NCBI RefSeq assembly: GCF_027172205.1
Contig: NC_070606.1
Coordinates: 96,792,534-96,856,533 of the forward strand
DNA from: Podarcis raffonei
Lineage: Eukaryota; Chordata; Lepidosauria; Squamata; Lacertidae
Length of the DNA: 64,000 bases
Direction: 5' to 3'
Positions 56,001-62,889 of this stretch are shown one piece after another. Within the stretch, counting starts at the first letter, position 1. Each line of letters starts with the position of its first letter. Made by a program: the position numbers and the translations under genes. Under the pieces are notes generated by a model. The model worked only from the letters and a program-made list of their open reading frames with translations. It did not search any database and was not told the DNA's origin.

Positions 56001-58775
56001 GAGCAGTTGCTGACGGATCCCGGAAGGTGGGCTCACCAGGGAGACGAGATTGGAGAGGGTGAGCGCCAGGGAGACGGTGACGCTTTCGTCCTTGGATTCT
56101 ACGGGCCGCAGTTTACTGTTGTAGCCATTCTCCTCAAAGAGGTACTTGATGAGCTTCTCCTCCATGTTCACGCCCAGGGTTGCTGGAGGGAAGAGGAGAG
56201 AAGCAGGGGGAGCTCAAATAGACCCCTCTTTTGCAGTGGTTCATCCCAGGAGCTGGCCAGAGAAGTGGCAGAGCTTTGCTACAGCTCATCAGCCTTCCTG
56301 CAAGCTCAGACATTTATTTTTATTTTTTTATTTATTAAAATGTGTATACCGCCCTTCATCTGTAGAACTCAGGGTGGTTCACACACACACACACACAAAA
56401 TACAACAAAAACACACAAAAATGCATAATAAAAAAACAACAAGGCAATACCTCCCCTCAAACAGATTTTAAAGGGTAGGTAAAGGGACCCCTGACCATTA
56501 GGTCCAGTCGTGACAGACTCTGGGGTTGCGGCGTTCACCGCCAGAGCCGTACCTATTTATCTACTTCCACCTTGATGTGCTTTCGAACTGCTAGATTGGC
56601 AGGAGCAGGGATCGAGCAACTCGAGCTCACCCCATCGTGGGGATTTGAACTGCCGACCTTCTGATTGGCAAGTCCTAGGCTCTGTGGTATAACCCACAGT
56701 GCCACCCGCGTCCCTTTTAAAAGGGTATCAGATGTTAATGAGCCAATGGCCTGGTTGAAGAGGAACGCTCTCACCTGGCACCTAGAGGGGCAAGATGAAG
56801 GAGTCAGCTGGACTTCCCTGGGAACAGCATCCCACAAATCTTGCAAGATCTCATGAGATTTCGGTGAGATCTCACTAGAAATTTACTTCATGCAATTCAT
56901 ACACTGCCTGGTCTCAGGAAACAAGCTAACCCCAAAGCCGTTTACGAAAGAGAAGACGAAACAATAAAATGACCAGTGGGAAAAAAATAAATAACAGCAA
57001 TTTAAAACTTTCAAAGAGTTAAAATAACAATAGGCTAGAAACAGATTAGAACTCGCACCAGCTTTCTGAGCACCTGGGTGTTGTTGTTTAGTTGTTTAGT
57101 CGTGTCCGACTCTTCATGACCCCATGGACCAGAGCACGCCTCCTGGGTAGGCTTGTCTAAATGAAAATGTTTTTGGCAGGTGCCGAAAAGAGTGCAGTGA
57201 CGGGGCCTGGCTGACATCAGTAGGAAGAGTACCTCACAACAGCCCTTTGAGGTAGGATAGGCTGAGAGACAGTGTCACCCTGTGAGCTACGATACGATAC
57301 GATAATCTTTATTTTCATTGTCCCATACAGAACAACGAAATTGAAAAAATCTACATCAGACATTCAAAAACCAACAAGCCTGCTATCCCAGCTATCCCAG
57401 CCTGGTTAGCCCCCTAAAAACTCTGATACCCCATTTTTAAATACAATATACACCCATAGAGACTCCTTACACTGCGTTTAAAATCAAAATCGCATTTGGA
57501 TAGAAACTCTTTCTCAGGCGGCTAGTCCTGTACCTTTATATCCCTGCACCTTTTTCCAGAAGACAGAAGCTGAAAGAGATCATTTCCGGGGTGCGCACTA
57601 TCCTGCGCTATCTCTGCAGCTTTCTTATGGCACCTGGAAGCATAGATTTGATCCAAGGTGGGAAGAGTGCACCCAATTATTCTCTCCACAGTCTTTACAA
57701 CCCTGGACAGCATTGCTTTTTCCCTGACTGTGCAGCTCCCAAACCACACACACAGACCGCACAGAGCTTTCTGGCCGAGTGGGGATTCGAACCCTTGTCT
57801 CCTGGGTTCTCAGTCGGCTCTCAGTTTAACCCTTCAGCTGAACCTGGATGCAATATCCCTCTGGTTCTGCCCCTCTTTTGAGTCAAGGCAGCTGCAATAC
57901 AACAACCCCCCTTTTCTTTGAATGCTCTCTGTACCGGAACTCCCACGCTGGAGCATGAAATATGAGAAGAAAAAGAGTTCCCCTGAGCAAACACAGAGTG
58001 CCCAAAGCCTTTCCCCGTCTCCACCACCTGGTAAGTTTCCAGGTTCAAGAATATGCCTTTCTCTAAGAAGGCATGAAAGATAAGTATCCACAAGAATTTT
58101 GGGGAATAAAATGTGAAAATTCTCACATAGAAAATGAGAAGAATTGTGCCTATGCGTTTTGCCTCATCTATCAGCTTCGATAAATGCTGGAAGCTTATTC
58201 TGGTTTAACATGAAGGGGGATATATAATGAAATGAAAAGGATGTTAAAAATAACCTTTGGGGGGGGACCCCAGAAGATTTTCTTTTGGGAATTATAGGGA
58301 GAGAACTACCTAAAATGTATAGAAACTTATTCATGTATACTACCACAGTGGCAAGAATGTTACTTGCCCAAAAATGGAAAGAAGCAGAGGTCCCAGTAAA
58401 GGAAGAATGGATACAAAAACTTATGGAATATGTAGAAATGGCGGAAGTTACCGGAAGAATAAGAAATCAAGATAACGATTTTTTAAACAAAAGAATGCAA
58501 ATGGTTTATTGAATATTTACAGATAAATTATAAACAGATAAAAACATTGGCAGGGTTATTGTAACAACCTGCAGTTTCATAAGAGTATATATTTAAAGAA
58601 GATGAATAAATGAGCAAATTAAGTTCATTTGGATATGCAGAATGTGTTAAAAACAAATTTAAGGAACTGCAGAAAGAGGGGGAAGGAGGTCAAGTTCTGA
58701 AATGTAAAAATGAATGTAAAATTAGTGAAATGTATAAACTTGAAATATAGATGATGATAGATTAGATAGATAGAT

Positions 58776-58817
<42 letters not shown>

Positions 58818-58870
58818 GATAGATGATAGATAGATATAGATAGATAGATAGATGATATAGATAGATAGAT

Positions 58871-58921
<51 letters not shown>

Positions 58922-58962
58922 GATAGATAGATGATAGATAGATAGATAGATAGATAGATGAT

Positions 58963-59004
<42 letters not shown>

Positions 59005-59269
59005 TAGATAGATATAGCATGAAGGGGCAGAAATGTCCTTCCTTCTCCCTCCTCTTGATGCCAATAGCCTGAACCCCAGGACTCCTCTCTAGAAGTGAAC
59101 CGTTCCGCATATCCACCTCCAAGCCTCCCAGCTTTGGAAGCCACCTTCTTGCTGGGAGCACCTCCTGCGGCTTCTCCCACTAGGCCCAAGTCTGCAGGCT
59201 CTGGCAGGCAGCTGCATCCTTACCTGGGAGGATGAAAACCCAGAGCAGAGCGAGTGTCCGCCTGTCCAT
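36621..59269 (-). CDS. CHRND: Acetylcholine receptor delta subunit (12 coding exons)
   Basis: Delta subunit of the muscle nicotinic acetylcholine receptor; with the alpha1 subunit it forms one of the two agonist sites. Joined exons on the minus strand: 59269-59224, 56182-56037, 54642-54598, 54143-54034, 52470-52315, 51497-51382, 47423-47223, 46565-46454, 45614-45500, 43523-43319, 38828-38710, 36803-36621. They give 1554 bases, 517 residues plus TAG, the same length as human. Signal peptide about 1-19. Trp76 is mature Trp57 of the agonist face. Cys149-Cys163 (mature 130/144) form the Cys-loop. Sequons at Asn89, Asn162 and Asn190. M1 about 246-270, M2 278-297 with 9' Leu286 and -1' Glu276, M3 312-334, M4 472-490. 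The loop keeps [16 protein letters not shown], holding the PKA-type and tyrosine phosphorylation segment of delta. The C-terminus [14 protein letters not shown] is delta-like. Odd residues: Glu330 near the end of M3 and Gln297 at M2 20', where human has hydrophobic and Lys. All introns are GT-AG. Confidence 0.96.
37020..37090 (-). mobile_element. CR1 LINE 3' end
   Basis: GGTCATCTAGTCCAACCCCC is the reverse of the CR1 terminus. Confidence 0.75.
37230..37860 (+). mobile_element. Possible LTR-like repeat
   Basis: An open frame reading [18 protein letters not shown], then TGTCCTGCCTTGACCCTGTC-type sequence, resembles reptile LTR-element ends in composition and layout. No ends or target duplication were found, and family and age are unknown. 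Confidence 0.3.
38187..38345 (+). mobile_element. tRNA-derived SINE
   Basis: GGCTTGGCATGTACAAGGTC with B box CCAGGTTCATCCCC, body GAGCAGCTGCCAGTCAGTGC. Diverged and head-truncated. Confidence 0.75.
38455..38615. mobile_element. Non-autonomous DNA transposon fragment
   Basis: Inverted pair CAATTCCCAGAGTTCTCTGG and CCCCTCTGGGAATTGTAGC, then GATACTGCTTTAAATGCGTA, a terminus common in reptile hAT-like MITEs. Confidence 0.5.
38710..38828 (-). CDS. CHRND: CHRND exon 11 (late cytoplasmic loop)
   Basis: Codes residues 418-457, including [20 protein letters not shown]. Acceptor CTGCTAG, donor GAG|GTGGGC, phases 1 to 0. Confidence 0.95.
39150..39770 (-). mobile_element. L2-type LINE 3' end (second subfamily)
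   Basis: Minus-strand relative of the LINE at 2888-3376: GTCAAGTCCCGCAGGGCCCT and TTCCACCAGATCGGGGCCAG. It ends in an ATA-rich tail at 39155-39170. Confidence 0.85.
39888..39965 (-). mobile_element. CR1 LINE 3' end
   Basis: AGAGTTGGAAGGGACCCTGT and GGTCATCTAGTCCAACCCCC, the reverse of the CR1 terminus. A second short piece lies at 40124-40165. Confidence 0.85.
40285..40915. mobile_element. Tc1/mariner (Tc2/Kanga-like) non-autonomous element
   Basis: Ends TTTTTCGCTCCATAAGACAC and GCGTCTTATGGAGCGAAAAA, with TA on both sides. About 631 bases, purine-rich inside, no transposase. A shorter relative lies at 52830-53282. Confidence 0.82.
40980..41800. other. CHRND intron 10, unassigned
   Basis: No gene recognised. 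The segment near 41340-41470 resembles a decayed LINE tail, but not enough to name. Confidence 0.35.
41806..42250 (+). mobile_element. L2-clade LINE 3' end
   Basis: ACCTACATTGGCTCCCAGTA to the 3' tail, with peptide [20 protein letters not shown], ending in an ATA/ATT microsatellite (42187-42250). Confidence 0.9.
42780..42890 (+). mobile_element. LINE 3' tail
   Basis: CTGCCTTGTGCATAGTAATA then GAAAGGCAGTATACAAATTA, a CR1/L2-type terminus, cut by the MITE that follows. Confidence 0.45.
42894..43127. mobile_element. Tc1/mariner-type MITE (Tigger-like)
   Basis: CAGTCATACCTCGGGTTAAA and CGCAACCAGAGGTACCACTG ends, TA duplications at 42892-42893 and 43128-43129. 234 bases, CG-rich centre (CGCATGCGCAG). 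Confidence 0.85.
43319..43523 (-). CDS. CHRND: CHRND exon 10 (cytoplasmic loop)
   Basis: Codes residues 350-418: [45 protein letters not shown]. Acceptor GCTGCAG, donor GCCA|GTGAGC. The last motif is near identical to mammalian delta. Confidence 0.96.
43530..44485. other. CHRND intron 9, unassigned
   Basis: No coding exon or named repeat recognised. Confidence 0.4.
44488..45350 (+). mobile_element. tRNA-derived SINE split by an L2 LINE
   Basis: The head and first body half (GGCCGTAGCTCAGGTGGTAG, B box GGTTCAATTCC) end at about 44581. The second half (AACCCAGAGAGCTGCTGCCA, GTCTGACTGGGTATAAG) resumes at about 45286. The L2 between them is therefore younger than the SINE. Confidence 0.85.
44583..45285 (+). 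mobile_element. L2-clade LINE 3' part, nested
   Basis: From CTGCCTACCAGCCCCATCTG through [19 protein letters not shown] to the tail GAGTGGCTGGGGAGGCC and an ATT-rich microsatellite. Confidence 0.9.
45500..45614 (-). CDS. CHRND: CHRND exon 9 (M3)
   Basis: Codes residues 311-349: [18 protein letters not shown], then [18 protein letters not shown]. Acceptor TGGGCAG, donor GAG|GTGAGC. Glu330 (codon GAG) lies at the cytoplasmic end of M3, where human has Val. Confidence 0.95.
45667..46172 (-). mobile_element. Solo LTR of an LTR retrotransposon
   Basis: LTR fossil at 45672-46167 (496 bases) with inverted ends TGTCAGG ... CCTGAC and a perfect 5-base target duplication CAATA (45667-45671, 46168-46172). 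Homologous to the LTR at 2453-3395 in opposite orientation. No internal region remains. Superfamily (Gypsy or ERV) undecided; the intact duplication suggests moderate age. Confidence 0.78.
46454..46565 (-). CDS. CHRND: CHRND exon 8 (M2, channel lining)
   Basis: Codes residues 274-311. Acceptor CTTGCAG, donor AA|GTAAGT. M2 reads [20 protein letters not shown]; 9' Leu286, -1' Glu276. The 20' residue is Gln297, where human delta has Lys. Confidence 0.97.
46735..47090 (-). mobile_element. Old LINE 3' fragment
   Basis: The minus-strand frame [17 protein letters not shown] resembles the [13 protein letters not shown] block of L2-type LINEs. Strongly diverged. Confidence 0.5.
47106..47208 (+). mobile_element. 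tRNA-Ile-derived SINE next to the exon 7 donor
   Basis: GGATAGCTCAGTTGGTTAGA and GTGTGCTGATAATGCCAAGG (anticodon GAT) with B box GGTTCGATTCC, then GGGTTGGACTCGA, a truncated CR1-like tail. It ends about 12 bases from the donor of CHRND exon 7. Confidence 0.75.
47223..47423 (-). CDS. CHRND: CHRND exon 7 (loop C, M1)
   Basis: Codes residues 207-274: [13 protein letters not shown], then [12 protein letters not shown] and M1. 201 bases. Donor GACT|GTGAGC; acceptor TATCCAG preceded by a CT microsatellite. No vicinal cysteines. Confidence 0.96.
47430..47453. repeat. (GA)n microsatellite, CHRND exon 7 polypyrimidine tract
   Basis: On the gene strand it reads (CT)n then CCTATCCAG and exon 7, so it forms the polypyrimidine tract. 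Confidence 0.93.
47460..48050. other. CHRND intron 6, unassigned
   Basis: Repeated short phrases (AATATGGCTGCTGT, AAATGGCCGCCAC) near 47825-47905, but no gene or known element. Confidence 0.4.
48055..48800 (-). mobile_element. Rex/CR1-superfamily LINE 3' end
   Basis: Minus-strand peptides [36 protein letters not shown] and [20 protein letters not shown] match the C-terminal half of Rex1-like reverse transcriptases. The 3' end carries TTTATTGTCATTGTCCCATA. Related copy at 57289-57762. Confidence 0.8.
48801..49390. other. CHRND intron 6, unassigned
   Basis: No gene or named repeat recognised. Confidence 0.4.
49395..50022 (+). mobile_element. L2-type LINE 3' end (second subfamily)
   Basis: Peptide [14 protein letters not shown] and [20 protein letters not shown], tail GTTAGCCGCCCTGAGCCC, ATT microsatellite 49978-50020. 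Confidence 0.88.
50278..51147. mobile_element. hAT-type transposon with a nested MITE
   Basis: Ends CAGGGCCGGATTTAGGTTTG and TACATAAATCCGGCACTGCTG are inverted; GAGGCCCTAAGCTACTGAAG and GGGCCCTAAGCTATAGCTTG form the subterminal pair. About 870 bases including a nested Tigger-like MITE at 50389-50633. No transposase frame seen. Confidence 0.75.
50389..50633. mobile_element. Tc1/mariner-type MITE (Tigger-like), nested
   Basis: AAGTCATACCTTGGGTTACG and CGCAACCCAAGCATCCACTG ends flanked by TA at 50387-50388 and 50634-50635. Younger than the hAT element around it. Confidence 0.8.
51382..51497 (-). CDS. CHRND: CHRND exon 6
   Basis: Codes residues 168-207: [13 protein letters not shown] through [11 protein letters not shown]. 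Acceptor TTCCCAG, donor ACCG|GTAAGT. It carries sequon NKS at Asn190. Confidence 0.95.
51735..51935. mobile_element. hAT-type non-autonomous transposon
   Basis: Ends CAGGGATGTCCAACCAGTAG and GGAGTTGGACGTGCCTG, internal GTAGATCGCAATCTACCGGT. A familiar hAT terminus type. Confidence 0.65.
52088..52245 (-). mobile_element. tRNA-derived SINE with CR1-like tail
   Basis: Minus strand: GTGCGAGACTCTTCCCCTCA (tRNA-Lys-like), B box GGGTTCGAGCCCC, then GGGTTGGACTAGATGACCCC. The same class as 22555-22705, better preserved. Confidence 0.85.
52315..52470 (-). CDS. CHRND: CHRND exon 5 (Cys-loop)
   Basis: Codes residues 116-168; 156 bases. Cys-loop [15 protein letters not shown] with sequon NCT. Acceptor TTTGCAG, donor AC|GTGAGG. 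Markedly GC-rich compared with other exons, as is CHRNG exon 5. Confidence 0.97.
52830..53282. mobile_element. Tc1/mariner (Tc2/Kanga-like) non-autonomous element
   Basis: Ends TTTTTCGCTCCATAGGACGC and GCGTCCTATAGAGCAAAAAA, TA at both sides. 453 bases; an inner hairpin is formed by GCCCCCAAGAGCCGCAC and GTGCGGCTCTTGCGGGC. Confidence 0.82.
53290..53830 (-). mobile_element. LINE 3' part with nested L2 tail
   Basis: TATACCGCCCCCTTCATCCG at its 3' end and AAAGGCCTGGTTGAAGG further in. Same family as 56320-56885. An L2 3' end in plus orientation interrupts it at about 53471-53632. Confidence 0.65.
53471..53632 (+). mobile_element. L2-clade LINE 3' tail, nested
   Basis: AGACATCTGAAGGCAGGCCT to GATGGGCAGGGTACAAATAA, then a short ATT run. 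Confidence 0.8.
54034..54143 (-). CDS. CHRND: CHRND exon 4
   Basis: Codes residues 80-116: [14 protein letters not shown] through [11 protein letters not shown]. Acceptor CCCGCAG, donor CAA|GTGAGC. The sequon NET (Asn89) lies a few residues before the human NIS sequon. Confidence 0.96.
54340..54508. mobile_element. Tigger-like MITE interrupted by a hAT end
   Basis: CAGTAGTACCTTGGTTCTCA begins a MITE; at about 54374-54420 sits CAGGGGTCCGCAACCTAAGG, a hAT-type end; MITE-like CGGAATGGATTAAGTTTGAG resumes afterwards. A CA microsatellite follows at 54515-54534. Confidence 0.55.
54598..54642 (-). CDS. CHRND: CHRND exon 3
   Basis: Codes residues 65-79, [15 protein letters not shown], 45 bases. Trp76 is mature Trp57. 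Acceptor TTACAG, donor CAC|GTGAGT. Confidence 0.97.
55140..55400 (-). mobile_element. CR1/L3-like LINE 3' end
   Basis: GAACCTTGCTGGATCAAGCC and TCCAGCATCCTGTTCTCACA, then AGCAACTGG-like and TCCTTTATGGATTCATCTAA blocks. The best copy of this terminus in the window. Confidence 0.75.
55401..56030. other. CHRND intron 2, unassigned
   Basis: No repeat or gene recognised. A 203-codon plus-strand frame starting at 55860 runs antisense across exon 2 and is explained by that overlap. Confidence 0.4.
56037..56182 (-). CDS. CHRND: CHRND exon 2 (signal cleavage, N-terminal helix)
   Basis: Codes residues 16-64: ATLG then [18 protein letters not shown] and [10 protein letters not shown]. 146 bases as in human. 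Acceptor CCTCCAG, donor CTG|GTGAGC. Confidence 0.96.
56320..56885 (-). mobile_element. LINE 3' part with nested Sauria SINE
   Basis: TATACCGCCCTTCATCTGTA at its 3' end, AATGGCCTGGTTGAAGAGGA further in; same family as 53290-53830. A CA microsatellite lies at 56381-56397. Confidence 0.65.
56474..56715 (-). mobile_element. Sauria SINE with internal deletion
   Basis: Tail GTAAAGGGACCCCTGACCAT, head ACCCACAGTGCCACCCGCGT; about 110 bases of the body are missing after 56535. TTTTAAA(A)GGG on both sides may be the target duplication. Confidence 0.9.
57083..57155 (-). mobile_element. BovB LINE 3' terminus
   Basis: TTGTTTAGTCGTGTCCGACT and CATGACCCCATGGACCAGAG are the reverse of the BovB 3' end at 11300-11372. 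A very short copy. Confidence 0.85.
57230..57825 (-). mobile_element. CORE-SINE split by a Rex/CR1-type LINE
   Basis: GAGGTAGGATAGGCTGAGAG before 57289 and GCCGAGTGGGGATTCGAACC after 57762 are the two parts of one reversed MIR-like SINE. GAGCT on both sides of the LINE may be its target duplication. Confidence 0.72.
57289..57762 (-). mobile_element. Rex/CR1-superfamily LINE 3' end, nested
   Basis: Same 3' end as 48055 (CATTGTCCCATACAGAACAA) and peptide [20 protein letters not shown]. Shorter 5' truncation. Confidence 0.82.
58190..58615 (+). mobile_element. L1 LINE ORF2 3' fragment
   Basis: Peptides [20 protein letters not shown] and [17 protein letters not shown] match the L1 C-terminus at 6175-6546. 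Confidence 0.75.
58748..59017. repeat. (GATA)n tetranucleotide array
   Basis: About 270 bases of TAGA/GATA units with TGATAGATAG breaks. In CHRND intron 1, ending about 207 bases from exon 1; on the gene strand it reads CTAT. Confidence 0.97.
59224..59269 (-). CDS. CHRND: CHRND exon 1 (start codon, signal peptide)
   Basis: ATG at 59269-59267. Codes [15 protein letters not shown] plus one base, donor CCAG|GTAAGG. The hydrophobic core and phase 1 end fit exon 2; the signal peptide is about 19 residues. Confidence 0.92.
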
Positions 59270-59341
59270 GTTGGCACCCGGGTCGCCTGTGTCGTCTCTG
59301 TGCCCAACTCCCCCTCTGAATGCCTCAGCCGTGTGTGTTTT

Positions 59342-59407
59342 TTCCGAAGGGGACGGAAGTCCGAGCTGGGACCGTGACTTGGGAATGCGGACGGATGGTG
59401 GCAGCTG
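59342..59407. promoter_or_regulatory. CHRND promoter: E-box and Ets/N-box-like sites
   Basis: A CAGCTG E-box at 59402-59407, ACGGAAGT at 59353-59360 and TTCCG at 59343-59347 lie 75-140 bases before the ATG. E-boxes (MyoD family) and the N-box (CCGGAA, Ets factors) are known controls of muscle receptor subunit genes, the N-box giving synaptic expression of delta and epsilon. The match here is by position and core motif only. Confidence 0.5.
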
Positions 59408-59719
59408 CAAGGCTGGCAGGGGCAGGCAGAGGGAGAGTTCGAAAATAGCTGCCAGACTGAGGAACAAGAGGCAGCAAATCTATCCCTTCCTTCCCTGCTC
59501 TGAGTCAAGAGGGATGTTTTGCTCCGGGTAAACGAGGGACAAAGAGTTGGCTGGGTTTGAGCTGCCCCACATGGGGGGCTCCAGCAGAGGGGCAAAGCAC
59601 CCCGATCCCAGCCTGACCCATCAGTATGCAAGATGTAGTTTTTGTGCTGCAGCCAAACTATGGGGTGTCAGGTGGAATGGAGGTGCAGGACCAGTTTTGG
59701 GGGCAGAAATGGAGCAGTT

Positions 59720-60020
59720 TCCATAAGAACAATTGTGGAATATGGATATAAAATGTACCTCATGTTATGGTTTAAGGGAAAATTATATGAAAATGATATA
59801 TCAATGTCTTGTTGTTGTTTTAGTGTTTATAATATTAACTTGTAAGATATGGATTTGTTTGTTTTTTTGTTTTGTTTTGTTTTTTGTCTTTTTTAGTTTT
59901 CGAATGTTGTTTTTTTTGTGTTGTGTATTGTTATCTTTTGATATCTTTCGTGTTGTTGTTGTTGTTGTGTGGAAAATACTAATAAAATTCTTTTAAAAAT
60001 TATAAAAAAGAAAGAAAAGA
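59720..60020 (+). mobile_element. L1 LINE 3' tail
   Basis: AT- and GTT-rich 3' UTR ending ACTAATAAAATTCTTTTAAA and an A-rich tail. Next L1 copy begins directly after it. Confidence 0.6.
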
Positions 60021-60925
60021 AAATGCCTTAAGAGAGAATATAATGAAAATGATCTATAGGTGGTACATGACACCAGTCAAGCTTGCAAAAATTTACCATT
60101 TGCCCGATAATATGTGTTGGAAATGTAAAGAGACTGAAGGTACATTCTTTCACCTTTGGTGGACATGCCCAAGGATTAAGACTTTCTGGGAAATGATCTA
60201 CAATGAAATGAAAAAGATACTTAAATATACTTTTTTGATGAAACCAGAGGCCTTTCTCCTGGGCATGGTCGGCCAATTGGTGTTAAAGAAGGACAGAACT
60301 TTTTTTATGTATGCCACAACAGCAGCAAGAATACTTATTGCAAAGTACTGGAAGACACAAGATCTACCTACCCGGGAAGAATGGCAGATGAAGGTGATGG
60401 ACTTTATGGAATTGGCGGAAATGACTGGCAGAATCCGAGACCAGGGAGAAGAGTCGGTGGAAGAAGATTAGAAGAAATTTAAAGACTACTTACAGAAATA
60501 TTGTAAAATTAAGGAATGTTAGAAGGAGGATGGAATGAAGTTATGTGGCTTTAGCAGAAATATTATAAAGGAATAGGTGAGAAATAAAGATTGTTAATGG
60601 AGGAAAAGAGGAAAGGTAAAGTTATATTATATTAAGATAAATTAGAGGATAAAAAACAGGGAAAGATGGAAAGGATTTGCTGAAATAGATAACTGAACTA
60701 GAATACAAAAAGGGGAGGTGTGAGGAGGTCAAGGAAACAAGTAAATGAAAGATAATTTAGGGGAAAGTTTTGCTATATACACTGTATTGTTTATGTATTG
60801 TATTGTTATTTATTGTATTGTGTTTTTATGTATTGTACTGTTTTTGTATTGTATTGTTTCATTTGTTCTTTTTTGTTCTTATCTGTTTTCTTATTTTCAT
60901 TAAAAGTAATAAATATTATTGTAAA
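60021..60925 (+). mobile_element. L1 LINE ORF2 3' end
   Basis: Open frame of about 142 codons (MKMIYRWYMTPVKLAKIYHL, CWKCKETEGTFFHLWWTCP, KPEAFLLGMVG), including the L1 C-terminal cysteine-rich motif. Long 3' UTR and A-rich tail to about 60925. Confidence 0.88.
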
Positions 60926-61462
60926 AAAAGAAAAGAAAATGATATATCATTGGTATCTAACACCGAGTAAGCTGGCAAAAATGTATAAATCTAAATCAAA
61001 CAAGTGTTGGAAATGTAAAGAGAAAGGGCAGATGAAACTGATTGACTGTATGGGATTGGCAGAAATGACGAGCAGAATCCGTGACCAGGGAGAAGAGTCG
61101 GCAGAAGAAGACTGGAAAAAATTTAAGGACTATTTACAGAAATATTGTAAAATTAAGGAATGCTGAATGATGTTAGATTGAAATTAAGTGGTTTCTAGCT
61201 GTAATGATATAAAGGAACATGGATGGAAAAAAGGGTTTGGATAGAAAATAAGGTGATATGATAAACTGTAATGCTTTAAGTTAAGGATTTGCTGAACAAA
61301 TAATCTGAAATGGAATACAAGAAGGGGAGGTATGAGGAGGTCAGAGAAATTTGTTATTGAAAAGTATGTTTTATGAACTACATGGTTTTTTTAAATTTCT
61401 TTGCTTGTTTTTTGTTTGTATAAAAATTGGAAACTTTGATAAATATATTTTTTTAAAAAAGG
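60926..61462 (+). mobile_element. L1 LINE ORF2 3' end, internally deleted
   Basis: [20 protein letters not shown] and CWKCKEKGQ run directly into [20 protein letters not shown], so the middle of the C-terminal region is missing. A-rich tail at 61440-61462. Confidence 0.82.
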
Positions 61463-61539
61463 AAATGTAAAGAGAAAGAAGGTTCTTTTTATCGTATGTG
61501 ATGGTCTTGTGTTCGGATTCAATTTGCAGGTTTGTCGCA

Positions 61540-61626
61540 GGCATCTGGCTGGCCCCTGTGAGAACAGGATGCTGGACTAGGTGGACCCCGTTTGGTCTAA
61601 TCCAGCAGGCCCTTCTTATGTTCTTA
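61540..61626 (+). mobile_element. CR1/L3-like LINE 3' end
   Basis: GTGAGAACAGGATGCTGGAC, GGTCTAATCCAGCAGGCCCT and TTCTTATGTTCTTA, the terminus in plus orientation. Confidence 0.75.
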
Positions 61627-61629
61627 AAT

Positions 61630-62880
61630 GGGTGCCTCCAAATGATGCTGAGGCTGATTATTAAACTTCATTCCTTATTTGCATGCAAGTTCAAAACTTA
61701 AACAAAAAGTTCACAGTGGCTCTGCCCCCAATGGGGACGGCCGGTATTTTTTCTAACAATATTTTAACGAGAAACTGTCTGTTTTGCACTCCTCAAACCA
61801 ATGTCACCAGAAAAACTGCTATTGTTTGAAATTTGCACTCGCTCTGAAATTTGCGATGCAGTTCTTCAGCTGAACAATTTTGGGGGAAAGTGTGCATTAA
61901 AATGCACATAGCATTACATAAAGGCAAATTGCTTTAGTCACAGCTGCATACAAAAATATGTTTATGAGGATAATTTTACACTAAAATGAGGAATTTCCAT
62001 CATGTTTTGGTTTCTTTTAAATTAAAAAAAAATTGCCAATTTCAGCAAAAATCTGGAGAACTGAAATGAAGAAAAAGGAGAAACTGAGAGCAACCAAAAT
62101 GGAGAACTGTATCGCAATTCAAAGAAGTGGGAATGTCAAAGAATGGCTGCATTTCGGTCCAGGTATTTTGGAGAATGAGCTGAAGTCGCCTTTAAAGGTG
62201 AATTGGATCAATTTCTTCCCATCCCTATTTTTACACACCCTGAAATCTCTCAGGGAGGCCAAGATCCTGAAGCTTGGATGTGTCTCTGTGTGTGACAATT
62301 CCACTTAAATCCAGTAGCTCTCCTGCAAAGCGGCCCCAAGTCCTGACAGTCCGCTAACTAGGCTGCTCTGCCGATGTGGGATTAAGCATGCGAGAGCCCG
62401 TCTGCCTTTGAAAGGAAGCTCTTTGCAGTGGGAGCAGGGTCACCGCTGCCATCTTTGCAGGCTCCAAGTGCATGAGTTTGACTGCCGCGCCAAGCAAGCC
62501 CCCCACTCCCCAGGGCACTGCCCAGTCCACTTCATCCATCAAAGCTCCCCTGACAGCCGCTTCCTGTCCCAGTGGAAACAAGATCTCTGAGCACTGAGTT
62601 ATGCGATCGCACAGCTGCTGCCCTTGAGCCGAGCCAGAAAAAGAAGGCAACGCCTGGGCAGCTGGCTAGTCAGGTTCTGCATCGCCTCCCCCATTAGGTC
62701 AGGAGTTTTGTTTCTCAACAGGCAACTTTCCAGGGGCTGCATGTTGTGGGAATGTTCAGGGATGCAGGAGAGGATATATTGTCTGATTATAGCCTTTCCA
62801 ACTTGTGTTAACAAGTTCACAATTTAGCAGAGTAACATCCCCCTTTTTAAACTCACAGCGGATGCGTTTGCTCAGGCTCG
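61630..62880. other. CHRND upstream flank, unassigned
   Basis: No exon, promoter or named repeat recognised. No sign of PRSS56, the usual upstream neighbour in mammals. Confidence 0.4.
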
Positions 62881-62889
62881 CTAAAGCCT

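Noticed and set aside
55860-56471. A 203-codon plus-strand gene
   Set aside because: Runs antisense over CHRND exon 2 and into a LINE tail; no domain.
58625-59161. Minus-strand frame with [10 protein letters not shown]
   Set aside because: Same artefact from the GATA array, partly joined to CHRND exon 1 flank.
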